Of a stretch of 26,160 bases of DNA, positions 1-7,067 are shown piece by piece. This stretch comes from CAZJRB01 sp964547995 (lineage in GTDB: Bacteria; Planctomycetota; Planctomycetia; Pirellulales; Thermoguttaceae): NCBI GenBank assembly GCA_964547995.1, contig CAZJRB010000109.1:1-26160 (forward strand), given 5' to 3'. Under the pieces are notes generated by a model. The model did not search any database, was not told the DNA's origin, and saw only the letters and a program-made list of their open reading frames with translations. The translations under genes were made by a program, and so were the position numbers. Numbering within the stretch: position 1 is the first letter of the stretch; each line of letters opens with the position of its first letter.

Positions 1-1346
1 TCCCCGTTGTCGATGATCTGCGTCGTCGGGAGGTCAACCACTTTCTCGATGCGTATGGCGTCGGCAATCAACAGGCCGTCCGCACTGTCCGAAAGCTCCA
101 CCAACAGCGTATTACCCGCGATCGTGTAGGTGCCGAGGGTCTCCCAAGCAACCCCTTGGTCGGTGAAGTCATCCGGCGCAACCTGCTGGTTCACCGGCAC
201 CGTCCCCAGACTCGTTGCGCCGTCATAGACCTCATAAGACGCGTTGGTCGCTCGGTTCGAGTGCTCGGCCCAGGTTGCCGCCACTTGATATTGCCCCGGC
301 GTAACCGCGAAACTCCAGGAGGCCACGTCCGATCCGTCGCCCACAAAGCTGTAATGAAGGTCGCTCTCGAAGCCCAGGCCGGAATACGGATGCCAGTCCC
401 CGGTCGTGCCAAAGCCGGTGTCCCCGTTGTCGATGATCTGCGTCAGCGGCACAGGCAGGGCAAGAATGTTATTCGTTTCGTCCGACTCACCCAGCAAACC
501 GCCGCCGTCGGTATAGACGAGCAGGTGTGTTGTTGTTGCAGGCGCGGCGGGAAGGTTGCTAATGCGTGCGGAGCCGGTCGCCTGGTTCCAATAGATGGGC
601 ACAGTATCGGCAAAGGGCCCGGAAACCGCGTCCGCAAAAGTTAGTCCCTCGGCCCAGTAGAAATTCACACCGGAAACAGGAGTCATATGAGTGGCCGCCG
701 TCGTAGGCGGTCCGGTCACTGCGAACGCAACATCAACATCGTTCATGTTGCCGTTCCAGGTTGCACTCGTAGGATACGTGTCGAAGGGCGCGGGAGCGGG
801 AGTTATCGTGCCAGTCCAACTCCCGGAAGTCGAGAAATCCACATCTGAGAGAGACCAATTAACTGTCACCGAGAAATCCGAGGGGTCGAACGTACCCGTT
901 GCCGGATAGGGGCCGTAAGGGAAGTCGAAATCAGGAGGAAGGCCACTGGTTGAGTCCACATAACCGCTTCCGCTCATCGCGCCGTTGTTATCAACCAGGG
1001 TGCCGTGCCCAGTGCCCGTGTACGGCCCCGACCCGCCAAGACCGGCGTCATAGAAACCGCTAGCACTCCCCGACCCGGTCCAAGTGCCGTCGGTCGGACT
1101 GGTATAGCTCGCCGTGCCAACGATATCACACGTGCCCCAGTAATCGATTGGAATGGTGCCGTAGATCGGATCCACGACCGTAGCCTGCCCGGTGTAAGAA
1201 CCCGCACCCGTAACGTCGAACGTCTTGAACGTCTCGCTCAGAGTGGTGACCGACAACAGGGTGCGGTCCTCCAACGGTTCAAGCCGCAAAGGACGGTTGC
1301 AAATGGAGATGGGTCGATTGGCCTTGTTGAGAATACGCCGGCGCAT
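1..1346 (-). CDS. LEPR-motif secreted protein with CARDB-like and golvesin C-like repeats (partial, N-terminal 448 aa)
   Basis: Reading the minus strand from the ATG at 1346-1344 gives an uninterrupted frame to the window edge (448 codons plus 2 nt), so the C-terminus is missing. AGGAGG lies 8 nt before the ATG. Residues 22-32 read LEPLEDRTLLS, the planctomycete LEPRxLLS-type N-terminal signature, usually taken to mark large exported proteins. Residues about 40-210 are Gly/Ser/Thr/Asp-rich and low in charge, as in surface adhesins. Residues about 215-300 resemble a CARDB-type beta module (VNFYWAEG ... LLGESDETNNILAL). Residues about 302-440 resemble the golvesin C-terminal-like module (TQIIDNGDTGF, then YQVAATWAEHSNRATNA). 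A second copy starts near residue 442 with the same TQIIDNG opening. Role is inferred as an extracellular structural or adhesive protein; no catalytic residues were seen. Confidence 0.82.
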   Translation of the reverse strand, partial: MRRRILNKANRPISICNRPLRLEPLEDRTLLSVTTLSETFKTFDVTGAGSYTGQATVVDPIYGTIPIDYWGTCDIVGTASYTSPTDGTWTGSGSASGFYDAGLGGSGPYTGTGHGTLVDNNGAMSGSGYVDSTSGLPPDFDFPYGPYPATGTFDPSDFSVTVNWSLSDVDFSTSGSWTGTITPAPAPFDTYPTSATWNGNMNDVDVAFAVTGPPTTAATHMTPVSGVNFYWAEGLTFADAVSGPFADTVPIYWNQATGSARISNLPAAPATTTHLLVYTDGGGLLGESDETNNILALPVPLTQIIDNGDTGFGTTGDWHPYSGLGFESDLHYSFVGDGSDVASWSFAVTPGQYQVAATWAEHSNRATNASYEVYDGATSLGTVPVNQQVAPDDFTDQGVAWETLGTYTIAGNTLLVELSDSADGLLIADAIRIEKVVDLPTTQIIDNG

Positions 1347-1473
1347 GACAGAGCCCTCCTATAGGAGTTTACATTTCCGCGACCGAAATGCTCTTCCCCG
1401 TCCGCAGCCTGGCTACTGTTCCACCAAAGCCAAGCCGGCAGCCGCCGTCAGGAACAACGCACAAATAACTTCA

Positions 1474-1534
1474 GTAGCTGCGGTCGCCAGACCGTGGGCA
1501 ACGCGGACATCCACGGTCTGGCGACCGTAGCTAC
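1474..1534. repeat. Inverted repeat, 24-bp arms
   Basis: The arm 1474-1497 is the reverse complement of 1511-1534 with one mismatch (core GGTCGCCAGACCGTGG / CCACGGTCTGGCGACC), separated by 13 nt. It is a compact REP-like palindrome in the region upstream of the LEPR-motif gene. If the promoter at 1627-1666 is used, it would be transcribed as part of the 5' leader. Confidence 0.85.
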
Positions 1535-1548
1535 CATCGGCGGCTGGT

Positions 1549-1603
1549 AGTGTGGCACGACACTCCGTGTCGTCAGTCACGGCACGGAGTGCCGTGCCAC
1601 ACT
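1549..1603. repeat. Inverted repeat, 21-bp arms
   Basis: Arm 1549-1569 is the reverse complement of 1583-1603 with one mismatch (AGTGTGGCACGACACTCCGT against the matching right arm), with a 13-nt loop. It follows the previous palindrome after 14 nt but has an unrelated sequence, so two different repeat families sit side by side. Confidence 0.85.
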
Positions 1604-1626
1604 GGGCGGTAAGGCAGCGTCGATAG

Positions 1627-1666
1627 AATTGTCGACAGTCTACCCCCCCCGTCAAGAAGAGGTCAA
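1627..1666 (-). promoter_or_regulatory. Overlapping sigma-70-like promoter boxes upstream of the LEPR-motif gene
   Basis: On the minus strand TTGACC (1666-1661), an 18-nt spacer, then TAGACT (1642-1637). An overlapping alternative is TTGACG (1655-1650), a 17-nt spacer, then ACAATT (1632-1627). The C8/G8 run lies in the spacer and could make promoter strength slippage-sensitive. The predicted leader would be about 280 nt and contain both palindromes. This rests on pattern matching only. Confidence 0.35.
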
Positions 1667-1816
1667 GTAGTCCGGGTCGAAAATTTCCGGTTTTTCCTAT
1701 TGCTACCTCTGAAGGAGGGGCGCAGTGCCAAAATCAATCCCCAGGCCGGGGGCCCCTCGCTGCCCGAAGATACTTTTGCACGTCATCGGCTACCCATTGC
1801 CGAAGCAGCCCGCCAA

Positions 1817-1997
1817 CTAGCCCGGATTATTCACGTAGGGTGGGACAAGCGTGCGCGAGCCCTTGGTGGGCCGGTGGAAACGGCGATCTTCCCTAAATCA
1901 ACGTGCCAACGTCGCGGAACGATCGACCACACGCGCCGGCCCACCAACGAGCCGTTTCCTTGTCCCACCCTACGCGTTCATGAATAATCCGGGCTAG
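1817..1997. repeat. Imperfect inverted-repeat element with AATAATCCGGGCTAG ends
   Basis: The outer arms are CTAGCCCGGATTATTCA (1817-1833) and its complement TGAATAATCCGGGCTAG (1981-1997). Inside them the segment TAGGGTGGGACAA on the left pairs with TTGTCCCACCCTA on the right. Further in, TTGGTGGGCCGG and GGAAACGGC also have complements on the other side, but in swapped order, so the element is not a simple palindrome. Its right end overlaps the TAG stop of the DUF1570 gene. Copies of the end motif recur near 5800-5817 and 15665-15679. A non-autonomous MITE-like element is a reasonable guess; no transposase is present. Confidence 0.75.
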
Positions 1998-3391
1998 CGA
2001 AGATTCAGGATGTAGGCCCGCCAACGCCGCTGGAAATCGGCAAGAGGCATCCCAACGAGCTTCTCGAACCGTACTACGGGTGTGGTGTCCTTGGCGGGTT
2101 TCGAAGCGTATTGGTCCAGAGAAGCGCTTCCCAGCCGTCGCATCGGGAACGTTAAGTAGTAGGCCAGCCCCCATGAATAGACGTAATGGCGGCCGGAAGT
2201 CGCCACGTCGCTGTGGTGGCGCGAGATAAAGACACCCTGGTCGGCGCAGAGCAACTCTTCGAGCGGCAAGGGTTGACCGCCTTTGAGATCGGCCTTCAAA
2301 CGCTGCAAGGCCGGGCGATTGGGGGCGTCGACCCGCAGCGTGGCACCCTCCAAGAATCCGGCCTCGAACATCACCGCAAGCCCTTCGTTGAGCCAACGGG
2401 GCACGTCGAATTTTTCGCCGGGATAAACGTAGTTCTCCAAGTACGCGTGGAACGCCTCGTGGTAGAGGCGGGGAAACATCCGCCTGGTGACCTGCTCGAA
2501 CTTGCGCTCGTTGGTGCGTTCGGCGGAATCCATCTCGGCTTCCAGCTTCTTGATCTCGCGTTCGGCCTTGTTTCGCTTCAGTTGTTGTCTCTTCGCGATT
2601 TCCGCCGGAGCCAGACCGGCTTCTCGCGCTTCTCGCGCTTCTTCCGCGAGTTCGGCGATCAGTTGCTTTCTCTTTGTTTCCAAATGCTTGCGCAGGCGGT
2701 CGTGATGCGTTTTGATCTTGGCCAGTTCCGCGGCAAACGGGGTCAGTTCGCTCCCCGCAACGATCAGATTGTCGTCGCCGATGAAGCAGGCGGGGTTCTT
2801 GATCGCGAGCCCCATCGGCTCGAGATAGGCCTGGTATTCGGCCATGGAACCGAGCACAACGATCCGCAGCCGGCTCTGCGGTTTGGTCCGCGGCGGCAGA
2901 ATCTGGCGATAGGCCGTGAATATCTGTTCTATCCGGACAACCAGCCAACGCGTCGTTTCTTCGTTAACGGAGCTTTCCAGGGTGAACCAGGCGCCGTGAT
3001 ATTGGCGGTAACGCGTGCCGCCCTTCTGAACGACGCGCAACTCGATGGCTTCCTTGCGGCCGGCTTCGATTCGGGCACGGTTGCGGAACTCGCCGTAATC
3101 CCGGCGCAGGGCACTGCGCCGGGCCGGATCGAGTCGCACGACCGAGTGAACCTTGGCGCGATCGAGCGACCGGATCACCATGTGCATGGGTCTTCCGTCG
3201 CGGCACTTCAGTTGTGCCAGATGGATCCAGACATTGTCCTCCGACTCGATCAGCCCGGCGTATTTCCGGCCGTCGACCATTTCAACTTGATCGGCGGGCT
3301 TGAGTTTCGCGGGTGGCGGCCCCGCCGCCTCGACGGCCAAAAATGTCCATCCTGCCAGAAAAAAAGCCGATATGGCGGAAAAGCGGTTCAT
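1994..3391 (-). CDS. DUF1570-family putative secreted zinc metallopeptidase
   Basis: A 465-residue protein starting at the ATG at 3391; the longer frame to 3436 would need a TTG and would bury the signal peptide. Residues 1-22 form an N-terminal signal (MNRFSAISAFFLAGWTFLAV). Residues 30-100 form a small beta-rich region beginning DQVEMVDGRKYAGLI. A strongly charged helical stretch, probably coiled coil, spans about 220-300. HEAFH at 311-315 with a downstream NEGLA Glu at 336 matches the zinc-binding layout of gluzincins, consistent with the DUF1570 family, which is common in planctomycetes. Substrate is unknown. The protein is probably exported to the periplasm. Its TAG stop lies in the end of a dispersed repeat. 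A TACAAT box at 3457-3452 is a possible -10. The family call is fairly secure; enzymatic activity is inferred. Confidence 0.85.
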   Translation of the reverse strand: MNRFSAISAFFLAGWTFLAVEAAGPPPAKLKPADQVEMVDGRKYAGLIESEDNVWIHLAQLKCRDGRPMHMVIRSLDRAKVHSVVRLDPARRSALRRDYGEFRNRARIEAGRKEAIELRVVQKGGTRYRQYHGAWFTLESSVNEETTRWLVVRIEQIFTAYRQILPPRTKPQSRLRIVVLGSMAEYQAYLEPMGLAIKNPACFIGDDNLIVAGSELTPFAAELAKIKTHHDRLRKHLETKRKQLIAELAEEAREAREAGLAPAEIAKRQQLKRNKAEREIKKLEAEMDSAERTNERKFEQVTRRMFPRLYHEAFHAYLENYVYPGEKFDVPRWLNEGLAVMFEAGFLEGATLRVDAPNRPALQRLKADLKGGQPLPLEELLCADQGVFISRHHSDVATSGRHYVYSWGLAYYLTFPMRRLGSASLDQYASKPAKDTTPVVRFEKLVGMPLADFQRRWRAYILNLR

Positions 3392-3554
3392 AGGGGTACC
3401 CAGTGCCAGCAACCCCGTCCCGAGTCTTGCCCCCAACGGTTCACTGACCTCATTGTACCATTAGTTGAAAGGTAAAAAAGGGGGCTTCGATCCGACCGAT
3501 ACATCGCAGATTACCGAATTTCCGCACCCGGACACAATCCGAGGGCGTTTTTGC

Positions 3555-3583
3555 TTGACCACCGGCCTATTCCAAGCGAAAAT
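3555..3583 (+). promoter_or_regulatory. Candidate sigma-70-like promoter for trpBA
   Basis: TTGACC at 3555-3560, a 17-nt spacer, then GAAAAT at 3578-3583, about 43 nt before the trpB ATG. The -35 is good and the -10 matches 4 of 6. No trp attenuator-like leader peptide or terminator/antiterminator pair was recognised in the gap. Confidence 0.35.
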
Positions 3584-3625
3584 AGCGGGTTTGCAGGATT
3601 CGACGCCAAACCGAGTAGAAAGACC

Positions 3626-4834
3626 ATGTCCGGAAATTCTCAGCTACTCAATACAGCGGGCCGTTTTGGACCATTTGGCGGCCGCTACGTACCTGAAACA
3701 TTGACCCGCGCCCTGGACGAGTTGACCGCCGAGTACAAGAAAGCCGTCGCCGATGAATCGTTCCAGACCGAGTTGGGCGAGTTGTTGAAACACTACGTCG
3801 GCCGGCCGTCGCCGCTCTACCATGCCGAGCGGCTGAGCAAGCGTTGCGGGGGAGCGCAAATCTATCTCAAGCGGGAGGACCTCAACCACACCGGGGCGCA
3901 CAAAATCAACAACACCCTCGGGCAAGGTCTATTGACGCTTCGCATGGGAAAGCGGCGTGTCATCGCCGAAACCGGCGCCGGCCAACACGGCGTGGCAACC
4001 GCCACCGCATGCGCCCGGTTCGGACTCGAGTGCGTCGTCTACATGGGAACCGAAGACATTCGCCGGCAACGGCCCAACGTCTTCAGCATGAAGTTGCTCG
4101 GCGCGGAAGTCCGCCCGGTCGAAAGCGGGTCGCGGACGCTGCGCGACGCCATCAATGAGGCCATGCGCGACTGGATGGCCTCGGTCGAGACGACGCACTA
4201 CTGTCTCGGCTCGGTCGTCGGCCCGCATCCGTTTCCGAGAATCGTCCGCGATTTCCAAACGGTCATCGGGCGCGAGACCCGCGAGCAGTGCCTCGATCAG
4301 ATCGGACGGCTGCCCGAGCTGATCGTTGCGTGCGTCGGCGGCGGCAGCAACGCGGGAGGGATATTCTATCCCTTCATTGACGACGAAGGCGTCGCACTGC
4401 TCGGCGTCGAAGCGGGCGGTCGCTCCGACGCAATAGGCGACCACGCCGCACCGCTTTGTTTTGGAACACCGGGCGTCCTGCACGGAAGCTACAGTTACGT
4501 GATGCAAGACGAAGACGGCCAGACCTGCGACGTACACAGCATTTCGGCCGGCCTCGATTACCCGGGCACCGGGCCCGAACACAGCTTTTGGAAAGACACC
4601 GGCCGGGTCGAATACACCTCGGCCGACGACAACGAAGTCCTCGATGCGTTTGCGGCACTTGCAGCCGCCGAGGGCATCCTGCCGGCCTTGGAAAGCGCCC
4701 ATGCGGTCGTCAAGGCCGCGCAACGCGCAGCCGAAATGAAACCCGATCAAGCCGTTGTCGTTTGTCTTTCCGGCCGCGGCGACAAGGACGCAGCGGAAAT
4801 CGCAAGATTGAGAGGGGAAGCGGATAGTGGATAG
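3626..4834 (+). CDS. trpB: Tryptophan synthase beta chain
   Basis: 402 residues, the usual TrpB length, starting at the ATG at 3626, where the text MSGNSQLLNTAGRFGPFGGR matches the conserved family start. An in-frame upstream extension to 3551 looks non-coding. The protein condenses indole with serine to give tryptophan, using PLP. Visible signatures are the PLP lysine K93 in HTGAHKINN, the catalytic glutamate E115 in AETGAGQHGVATATA, and the phosphate-binding loop GGGSNAGGIF. trpA follows after 75 bp on the same strand, so a cytoplasmic alpha2-beta2 complex with indole channelling is expected. No other trp genes are in the window. Confidence 0.98.
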   Translation: MSGNSQLLNTAGRFGPFGGRYVPETLTRALDELTAEYKKAVADESFQTELGELLKHYVGRPSPLYHAERLSKRCGGAQIYLKREDLNHTGAHKINNTLGQGLLTLRMGKRRVIAETGAGQHGVATATACARFGLECVVYMGTEDIRRQRPNVFSMKLLGAEVRPVESGSRTLRDAINEAMRDWMASVETTHYCLGSVVGPHPFPRIVRDFQTVIGRETREQCLDQIGRLPELIVACVGGGSNAGGIFYPFIDDEGVALLGVEAGGRSDAIGDHAAPLCFGTPGVLHGSYSYVMQDEDGQTCDVHSISAGLDYPGTGPEHSFWKDTGRVEYTSADDNEVLDAFAALAAAEGILPALESAHAVVKAAQRAAEMKPDQAVVVCLSGRGDKDAAEIARLRGEADSG

Positions 4835-4909
4835 CACCACCGCCGCTTGCGGCTTCGCATTGTGCGGCGAACAAGTGCCGTATGGCACATAAATAGCGAG
4901 CAGAAACAC

Positions 4910-5710
4910 ATGTCGGCCATTGATCAATTATTCGAGAAGCTTCGCCAAAACGGCCGCAAGGCGTTCATGCCGTTTGTCACGGCGGGCGACCCCGATCTGG
5001 AGTTCACGGCAGACGTGCTCCGGGAGCTTGTCGCGAGAGGAAGCAGCCTCTGTGAGTTGGGGATCCCTTATAGTGATCCGATCGCCGACGGGCCGATCAT
5101 CCAGGCGTCGTACACCCGGGCGCTTGGGCGAAAAATCACGTTGGCCGATATTCTGCAGAAGGTCGCCGGCCTTGCGGGCGAACTCTCTGCGCCCCTCGTC
5201 TCGATGGTCAGCTACGCCATTGTTTACCGGCACGGGGTGGAGCAATATGTTGCTGATGCCAAGACCGCGGGCATTGCCGGGGCGATCGTGCCCGACCTGC
5301 CGGTCGAAGAGTCGGGCCCGCTGGCCGAGATATGCCGTCGCGAGGATTTCAGTTTGATCCAGCTCATTACGCCGACCACGCCGCGGGATCGGGCCCTACA
5401 AATCGCGGAACGGACAACCGGCTTCATCTACTACGTCTCGATTACCGGCATCACCGGCGAGCGGGACGAATTGCCGCAGGAAATTGTGGAAAACGTCGGT
5501 TGGCTTCGCGGGCAGACGTCGCTGCCGATCTGCATCGGGTTCGGCATCAGCCGGCCAAAACACGTCAAGATGCTCTTGCCGGTGGCCGACGGCCTAATCG
5601 TCGGCTCGGCCATCGTCCGCCGCGTGGCCGAGGCCGCCGATAAGCCGCGCCAACAAGTGCTGGCCGAGATCGGCGATTACGCGGCGGAGTTGCTCGCGGC
5701 CATGGAATAG
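4910..5710 (+). CDS. trpA: Tryptophan synthase alpha chain
   Basis: 266 residues from the ATG at 4910; a longer frame back to 4847 adds an unconserved N-terminus. It cleaves indole-3-glycerol phosphate to indole and glyceraldehyde 3-phosphate. The two catalytic acids are present at the classical positions: E49 in CELGIPYSDP and D60 in IADGP. AFMPFVTAGDPDLEFT, the loop YYVSITGITG and GFGIS are also family-typical. It lies directly downstream of trpB and is presumably co-transcribed. A short GC-rich hairpin at 5767-5782 lies 56 nt after the stop but lacks a T-run, so termination is uncertain. Confidence 0.98.
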   Translation: MSAIDQLFEKLRQNGRKAFMPFVTAGDPDLEFTADVLRELVARGSSLCELGIPYSDPIADGPIIQASYTRALGRKITLADILQKVAGLAGELSAPLVSMVSYAIVYRHGVEQYVADAKTAGIAGAIVPDLPVEESGPLAEICRREDFSLIQLITPTTPRDRALQIAERTTGFIYYVSITGITGERDELPQEIVENVGWLRGQTSLPICIGFGISRPKHVKMLLPVADGLIVGSAIVRRVAEAADKPRQQVLAEIGDYAAELLAAME

Positions 5711-5784
5711 GCAATCCCAAAGAATTGGCAACGCTTTGACGGGGCAATACGGTTAAGATGTCAACGGCGGGCAGGCCCGCCCGC

Positions 5785-5817
5785 TAAACGGCCTCCCTCC
5801 ACAAATAATCCGGGCTA
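5785..5817 (+). repeat. Dispersed repeat copy (AACGGCCTCCC...AATAATCCGGGCTA)
   Basis: About 33 bp related, with small indels and substitutions, to 15647-15679 (shared AACGGCCTCCC, then CCAC and AATAATC). It shares its AATAATCCGGGCTA end with the element at 1817-1997. Here it is intergenic and no stop codon depends on it. Confidence 0.75.
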
Positions 5818-5884
5818 AACTCGCCGTTTTTTCGCCGCCGGGGGCCGGAGATTCTCGTCGAACCAATTTACCCCAATAGAGGGG

Positions 5885-5913
5885 TTGAAGTGGTCTATTT
5901 TATGCAGGATAAT
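5885..5913 (+). promoter_or_regulatory. Candidate sigma-70-like promoter for nuoJK-nuoN
   Basis: TTGAAG at 5885-5890, a 17-nt spacer, then GATAAT at 5908-5913 (5 of 6 match to the -10 consensus). It lies about 200 nt upstream of the proposed nuoJK start, and the two hairpins of the leader begin within about 10 nt of the predicted transcript start. Confidence 0.5.
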
Positions 5914-5921
5914 CAAACGCG

Positions 5922-5977
5922 GTGAGGGATTCCCTCACTCTCGCCCTTCGTAGGTCCCTGCCCCGCCTACGAAGGGC
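5922..5977 (+). repeat. Two consecutive leader hairpins
   Basis: GTGAGGG / CCCTCAC (5922-5928 and 5932-5938, 3-nt loop) is followed by a perfect 12-bp stem GCCCTTCGTAGG / CCTACGAAGGGC (5943-5954 and 5966-5977, 11-nt loop). Neither is followed by a clean T-run. The second resembles the other palindromic repeats of the window in size. A 5'-end stabilising or attenuating role is possible but not shown. Confidence 0.6.
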
Positions 5978-6110
5978 ATCTTTCTTGCGCCAAAGCAGAA
6001 GTCGTTGACCGCCTGAGAACGTCTCCCTAGAATACGCCCATCGATTGCCCTCGACGCCCTGGGCGAGAAGGATTCCGCGTAGCAGCAAGAGGCGATGGGG
6101 AGTCGGACCT

Positions 6111-7043
6111 TTGATCGACCCGATACGAGTTTTCGCCTTGGCCGCAATGCTGGGCGCCTTGGGCATGTGGATGATGCTTCCCCGGGGCTCCAACGGTGGC
6201 CGATGGACCGGCGGGTTGCTGATCGCCGGCGCATTGGGGCTCGGCGCCTCGCAGGCACCTTGGTTGGGTAGTTGGGTTGCCGACGGTTTCTGGTTCTTTC
6301 TGGCCGGCGTGACAATCCTTGCGGCAATAGCCACGGTAGCGCCTCGCAGCCCGGCGCGCTGCGCAGTTGGATTCGGCCTGGCGCTGATCGGCGCCGGCGG
6401 ACTCTTCATCTTCGGTGGGGTGCAGATTCCGGCGGCGATTGCGGTTGCCGTCTTCGGGGGGGCGATCCTGCCGGCATGCCTCATCGTCCTGCGGCGGGTG
6501 CAGCTTTCGGGAGACACGATTTACGATCAAACCAGTTGGGAGCCCCTCATCTCGGCCGCTACCGGCGTGGTGATCATCATGATCCTTGCGATAACCGTTT
6601 GCGGGGTCACGGCCCGGCTTCTCGGCGCCGGGGGCTCCACGATCGTTGGGCAGCGAGCGGAGTTCGTCCTGCTGAACAACTACCTGACGGTCGGCGCCGT
6701 GCTCTTCGGCGCCGGGCTGATCGGCTTGTTGAGCCGGCGGAACATGGTTGTGATGCTCCTGTCGGCCGAGTTGATGTTGTTCGGCGTCTTGCTGAGCCTG
6801 GTTGCGTTTTGGCAGTTGCACGGCGATTTCGGCGGGCGGGTATTCGTGCTTCTTGCGGTTGCCTTGGCTGTATGTGAAGCGACAATCGGACTCGCCCTGA
6901 TATGGATGCTCCATGGGCGAAACGACCAACTCGACGTGGCCGCCCGGCAATCGCTGCAACCGCCCCGGAGCGGGCCGATCCAGTTCTACGCCCTGGCCAT
7001 GGTGATCGGGCTGTTGGTGTTGATGATAGTCTCGACCCTGTAA
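6111..7043 (+). CDS. Fused NADH-quinone oxidoreductase subunits J and K
   Basis: About 310 residues, assuming the TTG at 6111 (GGGGAG 8 nt upstream); the frame is also open to a TTG at 6045. Residues about 59-165 resemble NuoJ (FWFFLAGVTILAAIATVAPRS, then the GGVQIPAAIAVAVFGGAIL helix). Residues about 188-268 are a clear NuoK: LSRRNMVVMLLSAELML contains E220 and AVCEATIGLAL contains E256. These match the two intramembrane glutamates of NuoK (E36 and E72 in E. coli) with exactly the same 36-residue spacing. An extra hydrophobic helix follows at 290-309. Both subunits belong to the proton-translocating membrane arm of complex I. nuoN follows after 24 bp. The fusion is read directly from one uninterrupted frame. 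No nuoL, nuoM or peripheral-arm genes are in the window. Confidence 0.85.
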   Translation: MIDPIRVFALAAMLGALGMWMMLPRGSNGGRWTGGLLIAGALGLGASQAPWLGSWVADGFWFFLAGVTILAAIATVAPRSPARCAVGFGLALIGAGGLFIFGGVQIPAAIAVAVFGGAILPACLIVLRRVQLSGDTIYDQTSWEPLISAATGVVIIMILAITVCGVTARLLGAGGSTIVGQRAEFVLLNNYLTVGAVLFGAGLIGLLSRRNMVVMLLSAELMLFGVLLSLVAFWQLHGDFGGRVFVLLAVALAVCEATIGLALIWMLHGRNDQLDVAARQSLQPPRSGPIQFYALAMVIGLLVLMIVSTL

Positions 7044-7067
7044 GGAACCCCCGAAGAGTAAGGCCCC

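Larger units (their letters stand above)
1347..1993. other. Repeat-rich spacer between two minus-strand genes
   Basis: No coding region is supported in this stretch of about 650 bases. It holds a run of eight C at 1643-1650, overlapping promoter-like boxes for the surface protein (1627-1666), two adjacent hairpin-forming inverted repeats (1474-1534 and 1549-1603), and a larger imperfect inverted-repeat element (1817-1997) that reaches into the stop codon of the upstream-lying gene. Confidence 0.7.
5711..6110. other. Spacer between trpA and the nuo genes
   Basis: No gene is supported across these 400 bases. The spacer contains a small GC-rich hairpin (5767-5782), one copy of the dispersed AATAATCCGGGCTA repeat (5785-5817), a good sigma-70-like promoter (5885-5913), and two consecutive hairpins (5922-5938 and 5943-5977) in what would be the nuo transcript leader. 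Confidence 0.7.

Noticed and set aside
1474..1997. Possible CRISPR array in the spacer
   Set aside because: The repeats are inverted pairs of different families with no regular direct repeat/spacer pattern and no cas gene nearby.
2186..3475. Long open frame on the plus strand (429 aa) opposite the DUF1570 gene
   Set aside because: It is antisense to a protein with a signal peptide and HExxH motif; its own translation shows no domain and reflects GC-rich codon bias.
3929..4927. Minus-strand frame of 332 aa over trpB
   Set aside because: Antisense shadow of a clear trpB; no family features.
5711..6110. Small gene or tRNA between trpA and nuoJK
   Set aside because: No tRNA cloverleaf and no frame with a ribosome site was found; the region is explained by repeats, a promoter and hairpins.
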